Of a DNA stretch of 64,000 nucleotides, positions 9,474 through 20,153 are shown one piece after another. Each line of letters opens with the position of its first letter. Position 1 is the first letter of the stretch. The DNA comes from a virus: positions 34,469 through 98,468 of IMG/VR virus record IMGVR_UViG_3300033153_002115; one strand, written 5' to 3'. A program made the position numbers and the translations under genes. A model generated the notes under the pieces. That model ran no database searches. It was not told the origin of the DNA and was given only the letters and a program-made list of their open reading frames with translations.

Positions 9474-12400
9474 ATGGCTGCTTGTAATACAGAAGAACAA
9501 TTGTTCTTAACTCAAGAATTATACAATAAGATTGTAGAGACTCACAGTGACCTACAAATAGAGGGTTTGACATTTGCAGAGCAAAGGGAAATCGTATCCT
9601 TTATATCCAATAAAATGTATAAGGAAGCTCAGGTTCCGGATCAAAAATATACATTAGCAGATGTAAAAGTATACATCCTCAAGACTATATCTGATATTGT
9701 AGATAAAAATAGCAGTAGTATTGCTGGGTTAACTGCTACCACAGAATCTGCGGAAGAGTTTAAAGATACAGTCAATGCCTATAAAAAAGTTAATAACACA
9801 CTAGGTAAAGTGACAGACACTAAAAACCTGGAGAAACTTATAGGGATAAGCAGAGTCTACTTATCTAATATACAAGGTATAACTGTTGTAGATGAAGGAG
9901 TACCTTTCATAGAAACTGCAGAAATAGATATATCTAAAGTATATTCTAACTACGGAGAAGTAGACGCAGAACGTACTACATTTAATGATAACTTCTCACT
10001 TCAGTTAGATTCTAAAGAGAAAATAGGCGGAAAACTTAGGTCATTTCTTACTTTCGTAAAGAGGAAAAGGTTTAGAAGAAGTGGTAAAGCTATAGATGTG
10101 ACAACATTCTTTGGTACTGAAGAGTATGTACCTTATCAAGAAGTATACAACGAGTTACATAGACTTTTAGAAGGCGTATATCCTACAGAGACGAAGTTAA
10201 TCGCAAGGCTTAAGGAGCAATATGAAGAAGCCAAAGCAACCAAAAACAATAGTCTTGCCTGGCTAGGCGATATGATTACCGGACTTGAAGCTGCAGATCA
10301 AACAACTAAACGTATGTTTGTTCGTGATATGGCTAAACACAAAGCTACAATGGAGTATGTGTATTTCGAAGGTTACACAAACTATGAAGGTGATTATAAA
10401 ACAAGACTTACTATAGCTAACGATAATTCAAGTACCGCCGGTAATAGGTTATTACGCTCATGGCAAACAGCACATATGAAATCTAGTGTAGTAGATGGTG
10501 GTGGGTTTTATGATATACAAAAAATCGTACCTCATATTAACAAGTTAGACGCACTTAAAAATAAAAGTACGTTTAGACCTACTGAAGCAAAGATTGCGAT
10601 ATCAAATGCACTGGAAGATGTAGGTATACTAATTCCAGAAACATTTTTAGACGCTATAATAGAAGGTAAGATTACACTATACGGAGGTAATAGAGAAATA
10701 TACGACACAGGATATGATATCACTGGAGCCATTGTGCGTGACTTAAAAACTATATCAGGAGAACAAGTACAAGTTGGAGATGATATAAAAACTAAAGCTG
10801 ACAATAAATGGATAAGTAGTTCATTCCTTAAATCTCTAGCTACTAATGCGGCTAAATTCAACAAAAATGAGTTTGGTAATGTATTTAGGGTAGCAGATAA
10901 ATTAGTGTATACATACACAGCTAATCACCATTTATATAATAAAGTAAGGGACTTAAAAGAAAATAAAAATTTACTGGATAGTTTAGGTAACACTTCTTTC
11001 TCTGAATACTCTTTATATAGAGATTTGTTAATAAAAGAAGAAAGTCCGTTTAAAGACTGGTTTGATATGACATATGTGTCATTAGCTACTATATTAAAGA
11101 AAACACAAAACGGCTATAGACGTTCTGATGGTTATACAACATTACCAGACGTAGATCTAGAAATTACTAAAATTGCACATGCATTCAGAAACTCTCATAA
11201 GTTTACAGAAACTTTTGGACAAGATGGAACCGGTAATAGTATAGACATAAAAGTAAGTAAAGGTACTAATATTCTACCTACTATATCAGATAAAACAAGA
11301 GTAGTTACTCTTAATGGTTATACATTTCATATAACCAATTATGATAGTTCTATACAAGAGAAAAACGATGCTCCAGATACAGCAATAGAAGATAAAGAAA
11401 ACCCGTTTTTTATATCTGCAGCCGGTATTAATTTGTATTATAATACAGTGGTTATGGCTGAGATTAGTAGGATAGCTGAATCTTCTAATCAAGAGTTTTT
11501 AGATAAACTAGATCTTAAAACAGAAGGTAAAGGGACTAGTTACAAAGGAGACTTATTTTATCTTACACCGTATCTTAATACCATGGCATTTAACGCTGCA
11601 GGTGCTGTAGTAAGCCCAGATACAGAAGGAGCAAAACTACTTATCGATATGATAGTTGATGGAGATAATATAGCCCTTTATCAAGAACATATCAAAGCAG
11701 CCGTACGTAAAGATCTTGAAACTAAAGCGCAAGATAGATATGATGAATGGGCCTCTTATGGTTTAATAAAGGGGGATCATTTGAAGCATATGAACGACGT
11801 AAGCTCTTATGAATCCGGTTTAGATGGAGGAGATGGTTCTCCTATATTTGCTATGGAAGCTGCTATGTCTATCACTTTTAGTGAAGAGATGAATAATGCT
11901 AATGCGTTCCAGTTAATACTGGGAGATCCAGCACAATACTTCAAAAAAGATGTAAAAGGTACATACGGTAATATAACCAAACGTTTAGCTTCAGTGGTGG
12001 CTCCTGGAGACGAAGCAGATTATTCAGACGAACCTACTTATTTACAAGTATTCATGAATGATATGGTTACTCCTTCTAAAGCTATTGATAGTATAATGCA
12101 AACACTAGATGGTGTAAAGTATAATACTTATTTATCCTGGGTAGATAAAGTAAATACATGGGAAAAAGAAAACCCCGCAGTAGAAGAGTACCCAGAAGAT
12201 ATAGAAAATCTTTTAGATAAAATAAACAACCTTAAATCTCTTGCTTATACTGAAATTGAGAGTACAGATGCACAGGAATACTTAACCTGGAAGACGCATT
12301 TAAAAGAGATGCTACGTTATGGAGAATTAACAGACGAAGAGCATAAAGAGATATATGATATAATAGATTCAGGAGAAGAACTTAAAGGGGATAAGTTAGA

Positions 12401-15400
12401 CAAAGTATTAGGGCCACGAAAACCTGTATATGCAAATACTGAGCTACAAGAAGTAGCTGGTGGTAGATATTTTTATAGAAATACTTATATCAAATCTTCT
12501 ACATTTCCTTTATTACCTCAGTTAGTTAAAAAACTACAAATAGAGAAGTTGGCTGATGCTATGGAAAAGCTAGAGGCTGATGAGAGTAAAATAGCTAAAC
12601 GTCCTATGAGTGTACGTGCCGCATATAAGACTGCGGCTAAAGTAGGTTTTCCTGAAAATGGTGCTGAGGTATTTAATTCCGATGGTACAGTTAAAGATGA
12701 TTTAGACTTACGTTCAAGTGCTAGAGAACTGCAATCAAGTGGCTTACGTATACAACAAGCAGTACCATATAAAAAGACAAAAAGAAATATAAAGAAAGGC
12801 TCACAGGAAGCAAAACTTTTATTTGCTAATATGTTAGCTAAACAATTCAAGTTTGAAGGTAAATCTATATCAGGTTTAGAATTACAAGAACTGTATACTG
12901 CTACTTATCATGAACTATACAAGTTAGGTTTTGAGCAGTTAAAAAAGGTATTACTTACAGACCCTACAGTTGAAGGGCCAAAAGCCGCGTTAGATTATAG
13001 TAAATTATCGGAACTGCTGCTTAGCGAATTAGATGCCAGAAAAGAAGAATCCAAACCGTTACGGGATGGTCTTCAGGTAAATGAAAAAATAGGTAAGTTT
13101 GATATGCCTCTATGGCAAAGTGAGTACGCTGATAAATATATGGCACTACTTAATTCTGTTATACAGAATAACGTATTACAACAGAAAGTGAGAGGAGATA
13201 GTTATGTGTTAGGTTCTGAAGAAGGGTTTATTGCCTGGGAAGAGGGAGGAAAAGAGAAAACTAAGAAAATAAAAGGTATTATCTATGCAGAAGGGTATGA
13301 TGAAACAGTAGGTTTATTACCGCAAAGAACGGATCCTAATACCGGAGAAGTACTTCCAGCTCAGATACTACTTCCTATGAAGTATGAAGATGACAAGGGT
13401 AATCTTATAGAGCCTTCTAAATTAGTAGATCCTGAAACAAACAGACTGGATCTAAGTAAACTACCTGCAGAACTTAGGGAGACATTTACATTTCGTATTC
13501 CTACACAACTACAGCAATCTATGGCTTATGCCGAAGTTGTAGGCTTTTTACCAACAGCAGTAGGTAATTTAGTTATAGCTCCTAAAGACTTTGTAGTTCA
13601 AATGGGTTCTGACTTTGATGTAGATAAACTATATGGGTACATGTTTAGCACTAAGTATGTAGATGGTAAATTAGAAAAAGTACCTTATGCTTCTTATGAA
13701 AAATATATTAAAGAGTTAATTAAATATGAGGCTTTAATAACTGAAACGAAAGATCGAAAAGAATTAAAAGAACATAAAAAACAGCTTAAAGGTTTAACTA
13801 AAGACTTTAAATCAGGATTACAAAACAGGATACTAGATATCCATAAAACAGTAATGCTTGATCCACAAACACAAAAGCAAATACTTAAACCATTAGAAGC
13901 AGATTCACGCGGTTTTAGTAAAACAGCAGAGTTTGTCGATAACGTAAATTCTAGTAGACAGGAAGGGATAGACTCTGTTATATCTCATCGTTATAATAAA
14001 AAGAAACTAAAGGAAGGTAATGCCGGTAATGATGCTATTGCTATATTCTCTTCTGATAGTATATTTAATGCTTTAGCTCAAGGGAAAGAACTAGTAGTAG
14101 GTGAGAAAGTACCAGGAGAACCTTGGAAAAACATTACTGTGGAATTCGGAAATAAGTACAGTATATCCAAAGGAGAAATAGGGTTAGATTATAGTTTAAA
14201 AAAGGGTAGTGAGAAAACTCCTGCAGATATGATATCTGCTACACAAACACTTGCTGTGGATAACGCTGTATTAGAAAGTATGGCTAAGATTAACATGACT
14301 ACAGAAACATCCGGAGTATATAGTTTACTTCATATGTTAGGGTTTGAAGATGATATTACAGCTAATTTTATGTCTCAACCTATACTATTTGACTATGTGC
14401 AGATGCTTAGAAATAGTAGAGGTATGTTTGCTAAGTTTGATCCAAACTCTGAAGATAAAATATTATCAGCTTTAATTAATAAGTACGATACTAAAAGACA
14501 ATATAAAAGTAAGGAACATGCAAAGTTAGCTGATTTTAAAAGTCAGGATGCTGAAGTACATTTACAGGATATGATCCAAAGAAGAGAAGCTTATGGGGAT
14601 AATTATGGGCTTGTACAACTTGCTATACTAGAGAAATATAGGGCATTAGAAGAAGACGCTTTAAAGTTAACTTCTCTTAAACGCTTATCTAACATAGACT
14701 CTAAAGGACTGAATAAAAATATTTATGTAACTAAAGAACAATTAACAACAGCTAATAAACTGGAAAAACACCCTGTAAAAAACGCTGACAAATTACTAGG
14801 TAAATACACAGGTACACACGGACGTCAACTAGCTGCACCTACAACATTAGCTGGATTTGATGTTATCTATGGGGTTAAATTTTCAGTGGATACTTTTGGA
14901 GAAGAGTTTATTGAAACATCAAATGACTTCGAATTCGGTAGTATAGTAAAAACAGTAGAACGGACTTTAGGCCGTGATTTATCCGATGCAGACTTATATG
15001 AATTACGTAATAACATAGTACATTATACTCATTCTATGTTAAAAGGTAAGGATACTGCACGATTACGTGACTTATTAATGCATAATATAGATGAAGGAAG
15101 TCTTTATGCTAACTTACTTAAACTGCAAAATACTAAGTTCGGTAGACTTAATCCTTTAATGAAAAGTATATCTATAGATAAGCAAGAAGGAGAACCTTTA
15201 ATAGTCAATTATGAACGTGTATCTGGTGATAAATCTAATGATACAGAAGTATACATGGGATTGGTTGATATGCTTAAACATAATGTAGCTTTAGAAAATG
15301 GAGTAATACCTTCTCAAGTAGCACAACAACTGATATATTATTCTTTATTAAAAGGAGGAAGAAAAGGAACTTCTTTTAAAAAGTTTATACCTGTGGATGT

Positions 15401-17645
15401 ATTAAAAGAGATACTAGATCCAAACGCAGCAAGTGACTTTGATAAAAGTACCTTTTTAATGCAGTATTACCAACATAATATTAATATGGTAAATGAGTAC
15501 CCTTATGGTTCTCTGGAAGCTGTAAATGGCGGCTTCGCATTGATGGAAGAAGAGGCACCCGCTGCGATAGTCACGCAAATTCCAGGAGAAGAAAAAGGAA
15601 TGTATGAGACTGTATTATTAGTAAGGAACGAAAAACTAAGTATTTACGAACCAGTAGAAATATATACAGGAGAAACATCTAGGTATAACGCGAATATACA
15701 AGTAGAAGTACCTAACCCTAATCCGGTTTATGAAGATGTAGAACAAAACTCAGGAACTTTACTTACAAGACTTGTAGATAATAAACCTAGTACTTTAGAG
15801 CATCTATATAATTTAATAGACACTGAAAACCTACCTACGTCTACAGCTATTTTGTTGGATAACCTTAAAAAAATACCTTCTAGTGGAGTTACTGTGAAGT
15901 ATGTAGACACTCCGCCAGATGCCGGAGGTTTACTAGAAGCAGATTATAATACAGCAACACGTACTCTTACTATTAATTTGTATGCGTTAAAACTAGAGAA
16001 TGCGAAAGATAGCGAAGCTGTAGTAGCTATATTACATGAACACATGCATGACCTTACATCTGGTGCTATACAAAATCATTTTGCTGCAGGTTCTGCCAGT
16101 AAAACTGTAGGGCAAGCTATAGATAATGTAGATACTTTCTTGCAAGAACAATTGACGGGAGTATTTGACAGTGATCAGGCTTTAGACTTCGAGAATTTTC
16201 TTTTAGCTCAGTATACAGCATTAGATGTTGACACTTTAAAAAGAATAAGAGAGGCCACAACTAATGAGCACATATATAATAATATAATTCCAGCAGCTAT
16301 AGCACATGTAGACGGTACAGAGGTATTAGATAAAGGGCAATTGGCAGCTATGAGTGATGCATTAGGTAATGTAACTAGAAACGGTAATTTTGATTATTAT
16401 TATGCTATGTCTAGTATATATGAATTTATGGCTGTAACTCCATCTAATTTAGAAGCTATACAAGATAAATTGGACGGTAAACGGTATAAGTCTTTAATAG
16501 TACAGTTCTTCGCCGATTTATTTAAAAGTTTAGGGGTAACAGAAGACATTAAAGGGTTATTAAATGACATCTATACTGTAGCTAATATTACGCCTACCTC
16601 ACTAGAACAAGAGACTGGTAATGAACGTTCTATATTACATGGAACAAATACATATGATTACAGTATAGATGAAGATGCTTTTAAATGTTGTGAAGGAAAG
16701 CTGACTACTTTGGAGAAAGAGCCATTATTATATAAAGAACTGACTCGTAATATGTACGAAAAGTACAGAAGTAAACCAGAAACAAGAGAGTGGTTTGACA
16801 TTAGCTTGGAAGATATAATGGCGAATATAGAAACTAGAGATAGTTTACCTGTACCTATGAGAGTTTATCCTGAACAAGGTGTATATGGTCTTGCTTTAAT
16901 AGAAAACGAGCTAGCTACTAATGGTAAATTACAACAACGTCATATAGATAGGTATATCGATGCGATAAACTTTTTAAAAGAGAGTATAGGTATAGACCAA
17001 AGCACTTCACAAAAAAAGGTGTCTAAAGAAGGTATAGGGGAAAAGGGAGATGAAAAAGTACAACCTAAAGTATCTTATTCGGATAATAGTAAGTTAAACA
17101 CGTATATGGCAAATATGTCTCAATACGCTACTAGCTCTAGAGGAACTAATAACTTATCAGTTAAATTAAAAGAAACTAAGGATTTAGGTAAACTTACAGA
17201 CCAGGCTACATTCAATAAACTAAAAGAAGCAGGTAAGACTTTAATTGAAAAATGTGGTGGAGTAATTCGTTCAGGAAAGAAATGGCAAATCGTAAATGGT
17301 AAGTCCACGTACAACGCTAAGAACGGATTATCTATAGCTAAAACACCTACTAGTACTAAACCCGGTAAATGGGCTGCTGTACAAGCTAAAAATGGTTATT
17401 CTCATGAATATGGTTCTGTAACCAGAGCGACCAGAAAATTAAGTAATAATAAGTGGTCTAAAGTGGTTAAATTAAAGGGGCCAAGTCATGCTCAAGGTGG
17501 GATAGATCTTACCATCAATAATGGTAAAGTATCATATTCTAAAGGAGGTACAATATTAAAGGCTGCACATGGTATGTTTATAGCTGCGGATGGACTTACT
17601 ATTCCACCTGATGAAAAACCTGCTAGATACTACAGGTTATCGTAA
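9474..17645 (+). CDS. Giant virion-packaged DNA-dependent RNA polymerase fused to an HExxH (zincin-like) domain
   Basis: 2723 residues. Residues 1380-1384 read DFDVD within MGSDFDVDKLYGYMF, preceded by FRIPTQLQQSMAYAEVVGFLP. This is the metal-binding DxDxD signature of the double-psi beta-barrel RNA polymerase of crAss-like phages (phi14:2 gp66 has it near residue 1361). The polymerase is known to be packaged and to transcribe early genes after ejection. Downstream, residues 2188-2192 are HEHMH in VVAILHEHMHDLTSG, an HExxH zinc-metallopeptidase motif; I infer a protease domain, possibly for processing. The C-terminal 240 residues contain GPSHAQGGIDL followed by repeated Gly/Lys beta-type sequence, perhaps a packaging or scaffold module. 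The gene starts 2 bases after the previous stop and its end overlaps the next frame. Confidence 0.85.
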   Translation: MAACNTEEQLFLTQELYNKIVETHSDLQIEGLTFAEQREIVSFISNKMYKEAQVPDQKYTLADVKVYILKTISDIVDKNSSSIAGLTATTESAEEFKDTVNAYKKVNNTLGKVTDTKNLEKLIGISRVYLSNIQGITVVDEGVPFIETAEIDISKVYSNYGEVDAERTTFNDNFSLQLDSKEKIGGKLRSFLTFVKRKRFRRSGKAIDVTTFFGTEEYVPYQEVYNELHRLLEGVYPTETKLIARLKEQYEEAKATKNNSLAWLGDMITGLEAADQTTKRMFVRDMAKHKATMEYVYFEGYTNYEGDYKTRLTIANDNSSTAGNRLLRSWQTAHMKSSVVDGGGFYDIQKIVPHINKLDALKNKSTFRPTEAKIAISNALEDVGILIPETFLDAIIEGKITLYGGNREIYDTGYDITGAIVRDLKTISGEQVQVGDDIKTKADNKWISSSFLKSLATNAAKFNKNEFGNVFRVADKLVYTYTANHHLYNKVRDLKENKNLLDSLGNTSFSEYSLYRDLLIKEESPFKDWFDMTYVSLATILKKTQNGYRRSDGYTTLPDVDLEITKIAHAFRNSHKFTETFGQDGTGNSIDIKVSKGTNILPTISDKTRVVTLNGYTFHITNYDSSIQEKNDAPDTAIEDKENPFFISAAGINLYYNTVVMAEISRIAESSNQEFLDKLDLKTEGKGTSYKGDLFYLTPYLNTMAFNAAGAVVSPDTEGAKLLIDMIVDGDNIALYQEHIKAAVRKDLETKAQDRYDEWASYGLIKGDHLKHMNDVSSYESGLDGGDGSPIFAMEAAMSITFSEEMNNANAFQLILGDPAQYFKKDVKGTYGNITKRLASVVAPGDEADYSDEPTYLQVFMNDMVTPSKAIDSIMQTLDGVKYNTYLSWVDKVNTWEKENPAVEEYPEDIENLLDKINNLKSLAYTEIESTDAQEYLTWKTHLKEMLRYGELTDEEHKEIYDIIDSGEELKGDKLDKVLGPRKPVYANTELQEVAGGRYFYRNTYIKSSTFPLLPQLVKKLQIEKLADAMEKLEADESKIAKRPMSVRAAYKTAAKVGFPENGAEVFNSDGTVKDDLDLRSSARELQSSGLRIQQAVPYKKTKRNIKKGSQEAKLLFANMLAKQFKFEGKSISGLELQELYTATYHELYKLGFEQLKKVLLTDPTVEGPKAALDYSKLSELLLSELDARKEESKPLRDGLQVNEKIGKFDMPLWQSEYADKYMALLNSVIQNNVLQQKVRGDSYVLGSEEGFIAWEEGGKEKTKKIKGIIYAEGYDETVGLLPQRTDPNTGEVLPAQILLPMKYEDDKGNLIEPSKLVDPETNRLDLSKLPAELRETFTFRIPTQLQQSMAYAEVVGFLPTAVGNLVIAPKDFVVQMGSDFDVDKLYGYMFSTKYVDGKLEKVPYASYEKYIKELIKYEALITETKDRKELKEHKKQLKGLTKDFKSGLQNRILDIHKTVMLDPQTQKQILKPLEADSRGFSKTAEFVDNVNSSRQEGIDSVISHRYNKKKLKEGNAGNDAIAIFSSDSIFNALAQGKELVVGEKVPGEPWKNITVEFGNKYSISKGEIGLDYSLKKGSEKTPADMISATQTLAVDNAVLESMAKINMTTETSGVYSLLHMLGFEDDITANFMSQPILFDYVQMLRNSRGMFAKFDPNSEDKILSALINKYDTKRQYKSKEHAKLADFKSQDAEVHLQDMIQRREAYGDNYGLVQLAILEKYRALEEDALKLTSLKRLSNIDSKGLNKNIYVTKEQLTTANKLEKHPVKNADKLLGKYTGTHGRQLAAPTTLAGFDVIYGVKFSVDTFGEEFIETSNDFEFGSIVKTVERTLGRDLSDADLYELRNNIVHYTHSMLKGKDTARLRDLLMHNIDEGSLYANLLKLQNTKFGRLNPLMKSISIDKQEGEPLIVNYERVSGDKSNDTEVYMGLVDMLKHNVALENGVIPSQVAQQLIYYSLLKGGRKGTSFKKFIPVDVLKEILDPNAASDFDKSTFLMQYYQHNINMVNEYPYGSLEAVNGGFALMEEEAPAAIVTQIPGEEKGMYETVLLVRNEKLSIYEPVEIYTGETSRYNANIQVEVPNPNPVYEDVEQNSGTLLTRLVDNKPSTLEHLYNLIDTENLPTSTAILLDNLKKIPSSGVTVKYVDTPPDAGGLLEADYNTATRTLTINLYALKLENAKDSEAVVAILHEHMHDLTSGAIQNHFAAGSASKTVGQAIDNVDTFLQEQLTGVFDSDQALDFENFLLAQYTALDVDTLKRIREATTNEHIYNNIIPAAIAHVDGTEVLDKGQLAAMSDALGNVTRNGNFDYYYAMSSIYEFMAVTPSNLEAIQDKLDGKRYKSLIVQFFADLFKSLGVTEDIKGLLNDIYTVANITPTSLEQETGNERSILHGTNTYDYSIDEDAFKCCEGKLTTLEKEPLLYKELTRNMYEKYRSKPETREWFDISLEDIMANIETRDSLPVPMRVYPEQGVYGLALIENELATNGKLQQRHIDRYIDAINFLKESIGIDQSTSQKKVSKEGIGEKGDEKVQPKVSYSDNSKLNTYMANMSQYATSSRGTNNLSVKLKETKDLGKLTDQATFNKLKEAGKTLIEKCGGVIRSGKKWQIVNGKSTYNAKNGLSIAKTPTSTKPGKWAAVQAKNGYSHEYGSVTRATRKLSNNKWSKVVKLKGPSHAQGGIDLTINNGKVSYSKGGTILKAAHGMFIAADGLTIPPDEKPARYYRLS

Positions 17646-18030
17646 TAGATCTGCGGAATTATTAGCTAAAAATAAAGACTTGAATTTTATACGTAGAATA
17701 AACGAAGGTAATGATTTAACCCTTGATTTTGTTGATAATGAAGGTAAACCGGCTAGTGGTACTCATTATATGGCTAACGATAAGTATGACGGGAAACAGT
17801 ACGTATACCCAACGATAGTGCAAAAACCGGGTAAAAAGGAATTAGAGCACCTAAAAGAAAAAGCTTTTGATTATGCTATCGAGACAGGAGAATATATAGA
17901 TGCTGGAGAAGACCCAGACTTTGCGCTATATTTTGCTAGTGCTGGGTATAAACAAAATTTTCCTGAAGATGTGTATAACGAAGCAGTACAAAACTATATA
18001 GATAACACAAACATCAAAAAGAAAGAATAA
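17590..18030 (+). CDS. Small conserved late domain protein (LNFIRRI...THYMA...YVYPTIV type), function unknown
   Basis: 146 residues from ATG 17590, or 139 from ATG 17611. Either start lies inside the last codons of the RNA polymerase gene in another frame. The core pattern LNFIRRINEGNDLTLDF, ASGTHYMAND and YVYPTIVQ is a compact domain that I recall from structural and lysozyme-like proteins of Bacteroidota phages; its activity is unknown to me. The conserved part begins near residue 22, so an upstream start inside the polymerase gene is required. A frameshift fusion to the polymerase is an alternative I cannot exclude. It ends 29 bases before the next gene, with a promoter in between. Confidence 0.65.
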   Translation: MDLLFHLMKNLLDTTGYRNRSAELLAKNKDLNFIRRINEGNDLTLDFVDNEGKPASGTHYMANDKYDGKQYVYPTIVQKPGKKELEHLKEKAFDYAIETGEYIDAGEDPDFALYFASAGYKQNFPEDVYNEAVQNYIDNTNIKKKE

Positions 18031-18035
18031 TTTTG

Positions 18036-18043
18036 TAACTTTG
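18036..18043 (+). promoter_or_regulatory. Bacteroidota-type -7 promoter box TAACTTTG
   Basis: TAACTTTG fits the TAnnTTTG element of Bacteroidota housekeeping promoters and lies 16 bases before the ATG at 18060. The extended 11-mer TAACTTTGTAT recurs exactly before the late gene at 63248. No clear upstream TTG element is visible. It would give the 18060 gene its own late transcript inside the + block. Confidence 0.5.
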
Positions 18044-18059
18044 TATAAAATATAATACT

Positions 18060-20153
18060 ATGAAAGTAAAAGCGGAAGGAAAAGAGTTTATACTACGTAA
18101 TGAAGTAGGTGATATGGCTATTATACCTAAAGCATTAGGTGGACGTATCCAACAATTACTTGATGTAGGAAATAACGAAGAGATAGATAATATCGTAAAT
18201 AGTTTACCTTCCTCTGAAGACTATGCTGAAGATGGTAGTTTATATATTGGTGGTAAGCCTACTGAAGAGAAACCTAAAGGATTCTTTGGTACTGTAGACG
18301 AAACTATAGCTAAATACGCTAAGAAACCAAAAAGGTTTACTGAAGAAGAGTATGCGGATAAAATAAAACAGTTAAATAAAGATGTTGAATATTATACTGG
18401 TGTAAGTGATGATTATAAAACTAGGTATGAAAAATCTGACAAGTATGATGATAAGTCTACTGAAAATTACTATAGAGGTAAAGTGTCCGATAGAAACATA
18501 CAGCTTCAGAAACTTAATAAAGACTACCCTGAATATAATAATGAGTACGCTTATGGTGGTACAATAGATCCTCCTACCAATGACCCAGTAACAGAAAAAG
18601 AAGTTATAGAACAAGGAAGGCAATTGGATCCTTATCAAACACAAGCTGCTCAAAAGTCGTTTGGTACGTCTTATGATTATGTTTCAGGTGCACTAGGGGA
18701 TGCGTCTTCTACATTAGAAGATAGAGATAGAGGGTATGGTTTTAATGCACAACGTGATAATACTTTTGCTAAAAGTTTTAATGCTTCCATTGCAAATAAG
18801 ACACCATATGTAGGTACAGGCGAAGAGACAATGTTTACTTTGAATCCTGGAAGAGATATGGTTGTAGATAAATCTAATCCTAATATAAACCCAAGTTTAA
18901 AACCTGGAGGTAGAGAATATAACGTAAGTGTAAATGCTTATAGAGAAAATCCTGGAGCATATAGTGATATAATAAATAGTACTGCTGGTTTAGATCAGTT
19001 CAATGAATACCTTGGTGTTAACCAAAAAGCTTATGGTGGGCCTATCAAAGCTGAGGCAGGTCTTAGCGTAAAGGGTGGGGGTAAAAAAAAAGTTCAGCAA
19101 CAAAATTTTGAAGCTTCTCAAAAACAACAGACGGGTTTATTTGAAAAAATGAAAAGTATGTTTAAAAGCGAACCTACTGAATTAAATGTACCTGAAGTTA
19201 GTAATGAACCTATGTCTGAAGAAGACATGATTCCATCTATAACAGAGTTTGGTAAAGAAGAAGTATCTATACCTAAATCTATTTATACTTCAAGAAAAAA
19301 GTTAGAGATTGAAGATAAAAAAGATATGGAAGTGTTTCTTGATTGGGATGAGAGAGCAGAAAGAGATGAAGAAGGAGACTATAAAAAAGATGATAAAGGG
19401 AACTATATAACTCCTTATGAGATGTCAGGAAAATATGGGATTCACCCTAAAATACAAGGGTGTATGGGTTCTGGTTGTCGTGTAAGAGATAGAGTACTTA
19501 ATGATTTACCGGGATATTATGAAGTAAGAAGTGGCTCTAAGTACGGTAATATAGAAAGTATTAGTACAGGACAAAAAGGTAAAACCAATAAAGATTTTTA
19601 TGGGCCAGATACTTGGGAAAGTCCGCAAGCTTTAAAGCATTTAGGTTTGGCTGATTATGTATTTGCAACAGGAAATAAAGTTACAGATTATGAAGACTCT
19701 AAAGCAGGTAGGTTAAAATTTAATAAAGAAGCTGGTAAATACAGAGAGGAATTTCTAAAAGATGAAGGTTGGAACAAAGTTTCTCCAGGTGATATACTTA
19801 CTCATGGTACAGCAGAAGGTGTAAAAGAAGGTTCTTATACTAATAGAGGGGATAAAACTACTATTAAATACAAAGATGGATCTACAGAAGAAATCGATGT
19901 AGATAATAGAGAAAGACATACTTCTAATGTATTAAGTTATGAAGAAAATGGAAATATGAATGTGTATAATTACGGAAATTATTATACTGTAGGTTATGCT
20001 AAAGGAGCTACACATACACCAGAAGAGTATTTTAAAGAAAAAGATGTTAATAGAGTTACAAGGATTAAAGCTACCGGAGATTGGTCTAAAAATAGGTTAG
20101 ATAGGATTGCAAAGCACAATAGAGCAATGCAACCTACCAAACCAAAAAATTAA
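18060..20153 (+). CDS. Late protein with possible NlpC/P60- or CHAP-like cysteine peptidase C-terminal half
   Basis: 697 residues. The first 65 residues (EFILRNEVGDMAIIPK ... DYAEDGS) match a short N-terminal module that I recall from Bacteroidota phage structural proteins. The middle is low-complexity and charged. From about residue 465, a Cys-rich start (GCMGSGCRV, Cys468 and Cys473) is followed by SPGDILTHG and by RHTSNVLSY (His620), then NVYNYGNYY. The order Cys, PGD, His resembles the NlpC/P60 and CHAP peptidoglycan hydrolases. I infer a cell-wall-degrading role during entry or lysis, with moderate doubt about which Cys is catalytic. The stop overlaps that of the convergent M23 gene. Confidence 0.55.
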   Translation: MKVKAEGKEFILRNEVGDMAIIPKALGGRIQQLLDVGNNEEIDNIVNSLPSSEDYAEDGSLYIGGKPTEEKPKGFFGTVDETIAKYAKKPKRFTEEEYADKIKQLNKDVEYYTGVSDDYKTRYEKSDKYDDKSTENYYRGKVSDRNIQLQKLNKDYPEYNNEYAYGGTIDPPTNDPVTEKEVIEQGRQLDPYQTQAAQKSFGTSYDYVSGALGDASSTLEDRDRGYGFNAQRDNTFAKSFNASIANKTPYVGTGEETMFTLNPGRDMVVDKSNPNINPSLKPGGREYNVSVNAYRENPGAYSDIINSTAGLDQFNEYLGVNQKAYGGPIKAEAGLSVKGGGKKKVQQQNFEASQKQQTGLFEKMKSMFKSEPTELNVPEVSNEPMSEEDMIPSITEFGKEEVSIPKSIYTSRKKLEIEDKKDMEVFLDWDERAERDEEGDYKKDDKGNYITPYEMSGKYGIHPKIQGCMGSGCRVRDRVLNDLPGYYEVRSGSKYGNIESISTGQKGKTNKDFYGPDTWESPQALKHLGLADYVFATGNKVTDYEDSKAGRLKFNKEAGKYREEFLKDEGWNKVSPGDILTHGTAEGVKEGSYTNRGDKTTIKYKDGSTEEIDVDNRERHTSNVLSYEENGNMNVYNYGNYYTVGYAKGATHTPEEYFKEKDVNRVTRIKATGDWSKNRLDRIAKHNRAMQPTKPKN

